A stretch of 64,000 bases of DNA, from assembly GCF_024609245.1 (NCBI RefSeq), contig NZ_JANJYH010000016.1, positions 1-64,000 of the forward strand. Direction: 5' to 3'. Position numbers and translations under genes: made by a program. Shown in pieces: positions 16,070 through 24,426 of this stretch. Source of the DNA: Haloarchaeobius sp. FL176 (lineage in GTDB: Archaea > Halobacteriota > Halobacteria > Halobacteriales > Natrialbaceae). The notes beneath the pieces are model-generated. The model was not told where the DNA came from and made no database searches. It worked only from the letters and a program-made list of their open reading frames with translations. The stretch's first letter is position 1, and the number at the start of each line of letters is the position of its first letter.

Positions 16070-17106
16070 TGGAGGTCAGCCGACGGCGATTGACCGTCCT
16101 GCTGAATGCGTTGTACGATGAGGGCGTCGACTCGATTCCGGTCGAGCACCCAGCCAGTGACATCGGAGAGTTGGCCCGTATCGAACTTGAGACGGATGGA
16201 CAGGTGACCGTCAGATTCACACAGGGGTCGTTCACCTACCAAGAGAACCGAGAGGGGATCCCCGCAAAGTACGGGGAAGCGGCGCACGATGATCTCCCAG
16301 ACGCCGAGACGTATACCCGGGCCGCAGTCGCGAGTTCTCTCGTCGAGCTCGACAACAGGGACGAGATTGACGCGTTCTTCGACCGGCATGGGTACTCCGA
16401 TCTTGAGGCTGGGCATGGACCTGTCGTACTTGGATTGGACACGAACGTCATGCCCTGGCGACTCCCCGAGATTCTGGATGTTGACAGCGACACCGGCGAA
16501 TCCGACGAGAAGGGTCGTGCGCCGACGAACGGCTACGCGCTGGCCACGGGTGTGAAGGAAGAACTTGACTGGCACTACAAGCAGTACAACACACACGAAC
16601 TCACCGCCGCCTTCGGCGAAGAATTCGGACGACTAGACAATCAGCCGGCTGGGAGCAACCGGGAGGGATTCATGGGACTGTACGAGTATCGACGTCTTCG
16701 GACAAACCGGTCGGTCGATATTGTCGAATCCGACACTGGGGATCAGGCTATCGTCGAGGCGTACGAGGCTTTTAACAAAGAAAGTCGCAAGACTGCGGTG
16801 CTTCTGAGCAATGACCGGGGCTTCATCGATCGGGCGACCGACGCTGGAGTCCCTGCCCAGCACGTAGACTTCCCACTCGACATGCCACGGAAGGCGACCG
16901 GGACCTGGACCGACGCCTGTGAACTGCTGTACTACCTTGCAGTGCTGTTCGGCGTCATCAAGCTCCCGAAGGTCACAGTATACGGTGTCTGGAACGGCAA
17001 AGATGGTCGTCACTGGCAACACGAACAGCTCGACATGGACTGTCGCAGCCCCAAGATAGAACCCAGACTGACGCGGGATCTGCGGATTCTCGATGCGACA
17101 GACTAA
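16069..17106 (+). CDS. PIN-like nuclease paired with the CARF-like protein
   Basis: A 345-residue protein. The N-terminal 115 residues are of unknown fold. A PIN-like domain follows: Asp124 in VLGLDTNVMPW, Glu164/165 in GVKEELDWH, Asp225 in GDQAIVEAY, and Asp249/Asp254 in LLSNDRGFIDRA. These give the acidic set of a Mg-dependent PIN RNase, so the active site looks intact. The C-terminal 80 residues (after DFPLDMPRKATG) include a hydrophobic segment (LLYYLAVLFGVIKLPKV) and strands. It is translated with the CARF-like gene. The likely role is a signal-activated RNase; this is inference. Confidence 0.65.
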   Translation: MEVSRRRLTVLLNALYDEGVDSIPVEHPASDIGELARIELETDGQVTVRFTQGSFTYQENREGIPAKYGEAAHDDLPDAETYTRAAVASSLVELDNRDEIDAFFDRHGYSDLEAGHGPVVLGLDTNVMPWRLPEILDVDSDTGESDEKGRAPTNGYALATGVKEELDWHYKQYNTHELTAAFGEEFGRLDNQPAGSNREGFMGLYEYRRLRTNRSVDIVESDTGDQAIVEAYEAFNKESRKTAVLLSNDRGFIDRATDAGVPAQHVDFPLDMPRKATGTWTDACELLYYLAVLFGVIKLPKVTVYGVWNGKDGRHWQHEQLDMDCRSPKIEPRLTRDLRILDATD

Positions 17107-17115
17107 GTCCAGAAT

Positions 17116-18678
17116 TCAACAGAGCAGCAGATAGAACCAGTAGGGGAGCTGGATCACGCGATTCTCGCGAAGCGTGATCGGCTCCTCAGTCGAGACGGTA
17201 TCGCCCGTCAAGAGGAATCCCACCGGAACATCGTATTCGTCGAGGAACTCGGTAATCACGTCGAGGGAGTCGTCGATAGGCGGTCGATACGCGAGGACAA
17301 CAGGCACTGGTGTGTCATCGATATCGAGGACGAAATCGACCTCACCCTGTCTCCCACGCCAGAACTGGACGGATGGGTCGCGCTCGGATTCCTGTGCGGC
17401 ATTGACGCCATAGGCGAACCGCATACTGTGGTCGAAACCGGCGACACGGGCCAGGTCAGCTTCCCGGTCGAAATCACTCAGCACGCGATCGGCGTTCCCA
17501 TCGGCGAGTGCAGTCACGAGGCCAGTATCTCGAAGGTACAACCGGACTGACCGCGGGCGGGCGTTGTCGTACTCAGTGACACCAGTCAAGAGATACAGGT
17601 CTGCGAGCGCGGGAAGATAACTGTCGGCGATGGTTCGCCGGTCGACATCGAATAGCTCGACGAGCTCCTGATACCGGATTGGATCCGAGCCACGATTGTG
17701 GGCGGCAAGTGCGCAGAGACGTTCGAGGTCGGCGATCGTCTTGATGGATTCGAACCCAGGGACTTCCTGGTAGAGCGCATCGCGCACTTCCTCACGTAGG
17801 CGTGTGTAATCAGTCGTCGTGAGGTTGGACGCAGAATCGATGACTCCGTCGTACTCGTAGCTGATCGTGCCACCCATCGCGAGGTAATCCACAACCTTCG
17901 ACTGGATACGGGGTTCGACATCCTCGATCTTCTCGTACTTCCCTCGAAGTTCACCGAGAAGCGGTCCTGTCTCGCCACTCTCGAGGGCTGCTGGGAGGCT
18001 CTTTTCTCCGGAGCGTATCGAAGTCGGACTTACACGGCGTTCAGACTCCTCGAGGTCGGAATAGAGGGTGAAAAGGTAGTCACGGAATTTCTCAGGGAGG
18101 ATGGGCTGCGTGTCGTACTGGTTCTCCGGGAAGCCGGCACTCTCGAGTTCACGTTCGACTTGGACCTCGGCACTCGCTGTGACGATAACGTACCGGTCTG
18201 CTGCATCGTCGAGGATATCGACGACTGGGGCTCCCCAGCCGTCGATCGTCGGTTTCCCCGGGTGTTCGATCTGGTGGACATCGTCAAGGAAGATGAAATG
18301 TGGCTCGGGTGAATCGAGTCGCCCCAGGATGCGGCTCTCGTAATACCGGACTGCACGTCGGAGTTGTTCGTCGGACTGGAGTTGATACAGCGGGTCCGCG
18401 TCAAATGGGAGATAGAGAAACCGTTCTGGCTCGGCACCGGCTTCGATTCGGTGATGGATGAACTGTTTGCAGAGCGTCGTCTTCCCTGCCCCGCGTCGCC
18501 CGACCAAACCAAGGAGGGGCTGGTCTTCAAACTGGCTCCCGGAACGGTCCGGACGGGCGAGATGATAGAAGTCACTCTTCTGCCGCGCAGGGAGTGTGAA
18601 TGCGGCAGTACCCTGTTCCCACCACGGGTTGTGATCGTGGAGGGATTGAACCAGGGAATTTCGCGCGTCAACTGACAT
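17116..18678 (-). CDS. AAA-family ATPase with DUF4143-type C terminus
   Basis: A 520-residue protein. Walker A is GLVGRRGAGKTT (about 55-66), Walker B is HFIFLDDVHQIEH (about 127-139), with a sensor-like VIVTASAEVQ. The C-terminal part has a winged helix (RYQELVELFDVDRRTIADSYLPAL) and a PD-(D/E)XK-like fold: FWRGRQGEVDFVLDIDDTPVPVV, typical of DUF4143 ATPases. The family is common in archaea; function is poorly known. The ATG at 18678 is preferred to the GTG at 18705. It converges on the PIN-like gene with only 9 bases between. Confidence 0.75.
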   Translation of the reverse strand: MSVDARNSLVQSLHDHNPWWEQGTAAFTLPARQKSDFYHLARPDRSGSQFEDQPLLGLVGRRGAGKTTLCKQFIHHRIEAGAEPERFLYLPFDADPLYQLQSDEQLRRAVRYYESRILGRLDSPEPHFIFLDDVHQIEHPGKPTIDGWGAPVVDILDDAADRYVIVTASAEVQVERELESAGFPENQYDTQPILPEKFRDYLFTLYSDLEESERRVSPTSIRSGEKSLPAALESGETGPLLGELRGKYEKIEDVEPRIQSKVVDYLAMGGTISYEYDGVIDSASNLTTTDYTRLREEVRDALYQEVPGFESIKTIADLERLCALAAHNRGSDPIRYQELVELFDVDRRTIADSYLPALADLYLLTGVTEYDNARPRSVRLYLRDTGLVTALADGNADRVLSDFDREADLARVAGFDHSMRFAYGVNAAQESERDPSVQFWRGRQGEVDFVLDIDDTPVPVVLAYRPPIDDSLDVITEFLDEYDVPVGFLLTGDTVSTEEPITLRENRVIQLPYWFYLLLC

Positions 18679-19001
18679 CGTTGTCTGAGTATCAGAGCCC
18701 ACCACAATGGGTTTTTCGGGAGTATTTGAACCGGTGGAGAGATTATTTGACTTCTATAGTACTGGCTACCGCGGGTTCTCAGTTCGTATCGGCAGGGGTA
18801 TTCACCTTCAGGAGGTCGCTTTCATCGATATAATAGACTAGGATATGATTCTTACCGATGTTTTTAATACATCTTGGAACACATAGTTGCTTGTGGTGGC
18901 CGGGAAAGGAACACTGCGATGTCGGTAATCATCGCGATGGGTTTCCACGGTCGAATCCGGTCACCCGCTGGCTGTACGGGGAAGACAGCGCACCAGAACC
19001 G
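18679..19001. other. Divergent intergenic region, ATPase / vWA gene
   Basis: About 320 bases. AT-rich runs near 18740-18760 and 18830-18880 (TATAATAGACTAGG, TTTTTAATACATC) may hold promoters for both sides. No gene was recognised; the frame that extends the vWA gene upstream to 18858 is not homologous-looking. Confidence 0.4.
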
Positions 19002-21110
19002 ATGAACGCGACATACTCAGATCTAAACGAAGAGGAACGCATCGACATCACTGTCGAGTTCGTCTCACGACGAGTACTCGACAGCGGGGGAAATCGTGTC
19101 TGCCGGCTGCTCGTCGAAGACGACACCGGCAGCCGATTCGCGATCTTCGTCACGCCCGACAAGGGCTTCCTCGGGGGACTTCGAACGGGGGGGAAGTACA
19201 CCTTCACCGGCCTCCTCGGAAGCGCTCCGAGCGGACCGGTGAGCAGAGGAACGCCCGACTGTCCGGCGTGTGGGGGGCCACTGCGGCGAGGGGTTGTCGC
19301 TGACGCGGTCGACACCGCGATTACCGACGCTGTCTCGCCACTGGGGGTGGAGCAGCTCTTCGCCATCATCGACGAACAGACCACCGTGTCGCGTGCGGAA
19401 CGACGAACGGATGTCGTGGACGACTGGCAGCCGATGAACGTCGGTGGGAAGAGCGAGTCGGCCGTCACCGCACCCGACTACGTGTGTTCGGACTGCGGCC
19501 GAACGCTCGACTCGCGAGAGCTACACGAGAACCAGGGAGAGATAGTCGACTCGGTGGCCAACGAAAGCCCGGCAGCGGCACCGAGCCGAGCCGCACCTGA
19601 GACCGTCGGTCTGGCAACAGGGGGAGCGAAGGACGTGGAGAACTTTCGCGAGAACATCGCGAACGGCTACACGCCACAGCCGGAGTCAATCAGCACCGAG
19701 GGGCTGTTCTACGACTACTACTTCGAAACGGGGGAACGGACCGAATCGGACGCGCTCTTCGCGCCGCGATACGCTGCAGCGGCGAGAGAGAATCCACTCA
19801 CGGGAGAGACCGACCAGTTCCTCTCCGTGGGTCTGGATTCGACGCTCGCACTCGAGGACTTCCAGCGACCGCAGCTCGACATCGTCACGGTGCTCGACGT
19901 CTCGGGGTCGATGAACAGCCAGTTCGACTCGTACTACTACGATGAACACGGTCGGGAGCGCGAAACAGAGAGTGGCTCCGAGACCAAACTCGAAGCGGCA
20001 ACGGAGGCGTTGTGTGCGCTGACGGAACGACTTCGGGACGACGACCGACTCGGTGTCGTGCTGTACAACCATCGAGCGCACGTCGCGAAACCACTCCGCG
20101 ACGTCGGCTCGACAGACATGGACGCAATCCGAGGACACATCCGCGACATCGCGGCCGGGGGAAGTACGAATCTCGCGGATGGATTCGAAGCAGCCGTCGA
20201 CATGCTCGTCGAGGACGCAGAGACCGGAGAACCGGGGTACGAGGAGGATGTCGAGCGACGTGTCGTCTTCATGACCGACATGATGCCGAACACCGGCACC
20301 ACCGACGAGTCTTCACTGACTCAACTCTTCGAGGACGCTACAACCACCGGGATACACACGACGTTCGTCGGGATGGGGATCGGCGCGAACGCGGAGTTCG
20401 CTGACACGCTGTCCGGCATCAGGGGGGCCAATCACTACTTCGTCCAGTCTGGGGAAGAGTTCGAGCAGCGTCTCGGCGACGAGTTCGGTTACATGGTGAC
20501 GCCACTCGTCTACGACCTCGAACTGGAACTCGTGGGGGAGGGCCACGAGATAGCGGCTGTCCACGGGTCACCGTCTGCAGACAAATCGTCGGGGCAGCTC
20601 ATGCAGGTGGAAACGCTATTCCCCTCCGCAAAGGAGGATGGTGAGGCCCGCGGCGGTGTCGTTCTGGTCGAGGTCGAACAGGTCGGAGCCGAACCAGAGA
20701 TGGAGCTCGTCGCTTCCTGGACCGAACGCGACGGCTCGGAACACGATGAAACCGTCACGGTCGAACTTCCAACAGAGCCCGGTGAGTACGACCACACTGG
20801 GATCAGAAAGGCGATCGCGCTGGCTCGGTACGCTGGAGAACTGCGCGACTGGACCGGGGATGTCCACGAGCGTGCGAACGGGTCCTCGGGGGTCGACGAC
20901 TGGTTGCTACCGGACCAGCGAAGCAAGCACGAGCGTGAGTCGATTCCGCTGGTCGTTCCGGCTGCGTATGCGGAGCGGTTCAGTTCACTGCGTGACTATC
21001 TCCACGAGGAGATGGATGCCCTCGACGATAGCACGCTCCAGCAGGAACTCAACCTGCTCGAAACCCTCTGTCAGAAGCAACCTGAGCGACCCTTCGAAGT
21101 GACCGAGTAG
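19002..21110 (+). CDS. OB-fold / zinc-ribbon / von Willebrand A protein
   Basis: A 702-residue protein in three parts. Residues about 1-80 look like an OB fold (RRVLDSGGNRVCRLLVEDDTG). Two CxxC pairs (CPACGG near 87, CSDCGR near 163) form a split zinc ribbon. A vWA domain begins near 293 with an intact MIDAS: D299-x-S-x-S (VLDVSGSMNS), Thr in GGSTNLADGF and Asp in FMTDMMPNTG, so a metal-mediated protein contact is likely. A beta-rich tail follows (Ig-like). OB plus zinc ribbon suggests nucleic acid binding. The start at MNATYSDLNEEER is chosen; upstream codons encode Cys/Trp/His-rich sequence that looks untranslated. No MoxR ATPase partner is adjacent. Confidence 0.75.
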   Translation: MNATYSDLNEEERIDITVEFVSRRVLDSGGNRVCRLLVEDDTGSRFAIFVTPDKGFLGGLRTGGKYTFTGLLGSAPSGPVSRGTPDCPACGGPLRRGVVADAVDTAITDAVSPLGVEQLFAIIDEQTTVSRAERRTDVVDDWQPMNVGGKSESAVTAPDYVCSDCGRTLDSRELHENQGEIVDSVANESPAAAPSRAAPETVGLATGGAKDVENFRENIANGYTPQPESISTEGLFYDYYFETGERTESDALFAPRYAAAARENPLTGETDQFLSVGLDSTLALEDFQRPQLDIVTVLDVSGSMNSQFDSYYYDEHGRERETESGSETKLEAATEALCALTERLRDDDRLGVVLYNHRAHVAKPLRDVGSTDMDAIRGHIRDIAAGGSTNLADGFEAAVDMLVEDAETGEPGYEEDVERRVVFMTDMMPNTGTTDESSLTQLFEDATTTGIHTTFVGMGIGANAEFADTLSGIRGANHYFVQSGEEFEQRLGDEFGYMVTPLVYDLELELVGEGHEIAAVHGSPSADKSSGQLMQVETLFPSAKEDGEARGGVVLVEVEQVGAEPEMELVASWTERDGSEHDETVTVELPTEPGEYDHTGIRKAIALARYAGELRDWTGDVHERANGSSGVDDWLLPDQRSKHERESIPLVVPAAYAERFSSLRDYLHEEMDALDDSTLQQELNLLETLCQKQPERPFEVTE

Positions 21111-21678
21111 TCTCTGGCCAAGTCCATCGACTAACCACGGACGCGAATTCTGGCGCGCAATCGGCTGAGCAGGGCCGTGGTTCTGTCTGGCCGTCCCTCT
21201 CGTCACCCATTTCCTATTTATAGGAATCAACTAATTCTCCCATTGGCCCCGTCGGGGAAGTGGTAAGCCAGTCGTGTTATTGCACAAGGCGACCGAGTAG
21301 AGGCATAATGACGGCAGGGTCTTCGTCACCGAAATCGGCGGGGAAATTCAGTCTGTGATTAGCTCTTGATGGGCCTTGTTTAGACGCCAAAATTCGAGGA
21401 CTTCACGCCTTCTACTGTGTTTGAGGCGATTCGAATCGAATGCTTGACCGCCCGAATGGACTCCAGGTCACCGGCGAATAGACGGAGGTTTCTTCAAACC
21501 GGGCCTCTCAGGTCATCCTCGAAATAGTTATACGGCGTATCGATCATCCCGAATTCGGATAGAGCCCGTCTATCGTTTTATTTCGACCGTCTAAACACGG
21601 TCCTCTTGTTGTTGACTAATAAATCCAGACTCAACACCGTGATCTCTGAATGCTTAGCGGTTTCGTGTTTCGGAGCAG
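21111..21678. other. Intergenic region with a spaced inverted repeat
   Basis: 568 bases without a convincing gene. TGTTTAGACG (21377-21386) is repeated inverted as CGTCTAAACA (21588-21597), about 200 bases apart, and TTCCTATTTATAGGAA near 21210-21225 is a palindrome with a TATA-like centre. A small miniature-element remnant is possible but not shown. Confidence 0.35.
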
Positions 21679-23964
21679 TCAATCACTGAGCTCATCGGTG
21701 TTCTCGAAGCAGTCGTTCTCGACAAGCCAGCTCCGGAGGTCAACGTACACGTCGCTGCAATCGTCGCGGTTTGATTCAGGTGAGATGAGTGTGTCCCAAT
21801 TCCCAACGAGAACAAGACGTTTTTTAGCGCGAGTAAGTGCGACGTTGAGGCGGCGGGGACCAACGTCTGGCAGGGAGAGGAATCCCGAGTTCCCATAGCC
21901 GTTTGATCTGACGAAGGACATGAGAATGACGGTCCGTTCGCCGCCCTGGAAGGAATCGACAGTATCAACCTCGATTTTGTCGGTGGTGACGGGGAGTTCA
22001 TTGAGTTTGTTACGAATAGTTTGTATTTGTCCCGTATAGCCCGTAATAATCCCGATGTGTTTACTGGGGGTTCCGCGCTCACGAAGATCGCGAACATGTT
22101 GGGCGATAATGTCTGCTTCTGCATCGTTTGCGTAGGAAGTGCCGTATCGTTGTATTTCATCACCGGAGACATGGTGTGCGGTGATGGGTGGGAGTTCCCA
22201 CAGAGTGTACGGATCATCCGGCCGCTCGACGGTCTTAACCTGTCCCTCATAGAACGCGGCGCTTGGAAATTCAGCGATATCTTCGTGCATTCGGTACTGC
22301 GTGTCGAGTAACTGCGTAGCGTCTTGCCCGTACCGATTCACAAGATGTTCGTACAGACTGACCTCTAAATCCCGGTCCCGCATTTCGTCGCTTGCATACG
22401 GGGGTAATTGCTTGTGATCACCAGCAAGCACCATACGTTCCGCGGCGAGCCACGGTGCGAACGTCGCAGGAACTGAGGCCTGCGAGGCTTCATCAACGAC
22501 AGCGACGTCAAACTCGTTCGTGTCGAATTCGGCTGCACCGGACATCGTCGCGCCGACGACATCGGCTTGCTCTGGATATCGTGATACGTAGTTTTGCTGC
22601 ACGACACGGTTTCCACTACCCGTACCTGCTCGGGCAATCGTTAGCTCATCTTCGAGAGCAGCTTCGTGGAGTGAACCGTCCTCGGGTTCATTTGTTGAGC
22701 TAGTACCCACGAGGAGGTTATCCGTGGCTTGATTGGAGTGGGCACAGGCGAGGATGCGGTTCCCTCGGTCGACGAGCTCTCTGATTAGTGTGACTAACGT
22801 TCGGGTTTTGCCGGTGCCCGGTGGCCCGTGAATCAGCGTGATGTCATCCGCGCAAAGTCCGTGATAGGCGGCGTAGCGTTGTGAATCGTTCAGATCTGGA
22901 AACACGGCACCAAGACCACGTGCCGGGGAGAATGACACGCCACTATTTCCTGCTATCGGCCCGGATTTTGCGGATTTTTGCTGGACACGCTCTATACAGT
23001 CAAGCTCTCGATCGTACGGAACCGCATTGAAGATCGGGTATAGACCGATGACGAATTCGTCGTGATTGAAAATATTCCTCAGAGAATCTCTCGCGGCGAT
23101 TGAGTCTTCGGTTTGCTTGGAGATGGTAAAGGTGAGGTCACGCGTATCGGAATCAACAATCTCCCCCGGGGCAGGCAGGCCAGCTGGTGAGTGAGCCCAT
23201 GGTGGTGTGTCAATCATAATATCCGTGCCCTCCCACAAATTCGTTTCAGCGCAAATGTACGCCAACTCAGTATCGTCTTCGTCCTCAGTAGGAACGGTAA
23301 CGTGCCACCGTGTCGGGTCCGACCCGTTGTCCTCATACACTGGGACAGCATCATGCACTCCGCCTTCTCTGACTTGGTATGCGTTCTGGTCGAACGAATG
23401 GTACTTTTCGATACTCTCGCTTCGATCACGCTGCTTCTCGGATTTCACAAACTCAGAGAGATGTGTGAAGAACTTTTCCCGCGTCGAATCGCCCCAATGG
23501 TTTGCAGTCAGGTGCTCAGGGACGAGTTCGAGTACTGACTGGCTGTCTTGTTTACCTCCGTTCGGCATGTAACTCGGCGCAGTTGGTACATCATAAGCGT
23601 CTGTCCAGTAGCGCAATCGCCAACCGATCGTACTCTTACCTGCTTGTCGAACTGATTGGAAATTCTCTCGTTCAACGGTGGACCAGTAGTACTCAACTAT
23701 TGTTCGACGACGTTCTTCTGTATACCGGACGAACTCTCCTGTGAGCTCAGCTGAATCCGGTTTGTGTAGTGGAAGCCGAACCCCATTGCTCGTCCGTAAT
23801 GCATCGAACTGCTTGAACTGCTCAGCGAGTGCTTCGATATCGACGTCTTGTCCAGTCTCCGCAAGTACGTCAACTGTCTGTGGTCGTTCCTCAAATGAAG
23901 CAAGAGAAGAGGAGTATCGCTCAGCAAACACTTTAGTCATCAATGGTAAATCGACTGACGGCAT
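21679..23964 (-). CDS. UPF1-like SF1 helicase, first copy
   Basis: A 761-residue superfamily 1 helicase. The N-terminal 330 residues are family-specific, followed by a complete motor: Q-like LNDSQRYAA, motif I GPPGTGKTRT (about 378), Ia CAHSNQATDNLL, II VVDEASQAS, III AGDHKQLPP, IV LDTQYRMHEDIA, V EVDTVDSFQGGERTVI, VI NVALTRAKKRLVLVG. This is the UPF1/Dna2/IGHMBP2 layout, a 5'-3' translocase on RNA or DNA. All motor residues look intact. A clear paralog occurs at 62273-64000 on the same strand, so two copies bracket the defence region. Helicases of this group occur in several phage-defence modules. Confidence 0.85.
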   Translation of the reverse strand: MPSVDLPLMTKVFAERYSSSLASFEERPQTVDVLAETGQDVDIEALAEQFKQFDALRTSNGVRLPLHKPDSAELTGEFVRYTEERRRTIVEYYWSTVERENFQSVRQAGKSTIGWRLRYWTDAYDVPTAPSYMPNGGKQDSQSVLELVPEHLTANHWGDSTREKFFTHLSEFVKSEKQRDRSESIEKYHSFDQNAYQVREGGVHDAVPVYEDNGSDPTRWHVTVPTEDEDDTELAYICAETNLWEGTDIMIDTPPWAHSPAGLPAPGEIVDSDTRDLTFTISKQTEDSIAARDSLRNIFNHDEFVIGLYPIFNAVPYDRELDCIERVQQKSAKSGPIAGNSGVSFSPARGLGAVFPDLNDSQRYAAYHGLCADDITLIHGPPGTGKTRTLVTLIRELVDRGNRILACAHSNQATDNLLVGTSSTNEPEDGSLHEAALEDELTIARAGTGSGNRVVQQNYVSRYPEQADVVGATMSGAAEFDTNEFDVAVVDEASQASVPATFAPWLAAERMVLAGDHKQLPPYASDEMRDRDLEVSLYEHLVNRYGQDATQLLDTQYRMHEDIAEFPSAAFYEGQVKTVERPDDPYTLWELPPITAHHVSGDEIQRYGTSYANDAEADIIAQHVRDLRERGTPSKHIGIITGYTGQIQTIRNKLNELPVTTDKIEVDTVDSFQGGERTVILMSFVRSNGYGNSGFLSLPDVGPRRLNVALTRAKKRLVLVGNWDTLISPESNRDDCSDVYVDLRSWLVENDCFENTDELSD

Positions 23965-24426
23965 TACCTAGCAGGAGGCCTCAGTTGCGTATAAATCATT
24001 TGGCAGGGAGAGCGGTGGGCAGATAAGAATGAAGAGAAAGGCGGAACAATTTTTCAGTTCTCAATACTCAAATCCACTCCCTCAACAGGGTTTTCATTAT
24101 CCTGTGTCGGGAACAACTCCCCCTGGGAGCTCACGATACGAACCACCCGTCAGTAGGTGATGGAGTGTTACCACCAACTCCTAACATTTGGGCTCCATGA
24201 ACTGTACCGTCACACCAGCTTTCTCTCCTGTGCCGATAGTGACCTCCCCATCGACTGTGAACCCCTTCTACTCCTCCAGCCAGTACTAAAGTCGCTGCTT
24301 GGCAAGCGCCTCACGAAACGACGCCACAATAACAGGACGGAGCTCGGCCCAACCAGTAAGCGTTCCCGTTCGTTGAACCCATCCTGAGTAGTGTGCCCCA
24401 GTCGGAATTGGACCAGGAGAGCAACC
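23965..24426. other. Intergenic region with possible decayed gene
   Basis: Read leftward, two pieces look like protein but are in different frames: FTVDGEVTIGTGEKAGVTVQ (about 24260-24200) and SSQGELFPTQDNENPVEG with IEN at its end (about 24140-24060, TGA). Stops intervene, so at most this is a remnant. No repeat was recognised. It separates the SF1 helicase from the brxHII-like gene. Confidence 0.3.

Noticed and set aside
18940-18975. T-arm-like GGTCGAATCC resembling a tRNA end or attachment site
   Set aside because: The stem does not pair over five bases and no D-arm, anticodon arm or acceptor stem can be built around it.
24157-24387. Rightward 76-codon frame in the spacer before brxHII
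   Set aside because: It encodes Leu/Arg/His-rich sequence unlike haloarchaeal proteins, has no promoter, and no motif was recognised.
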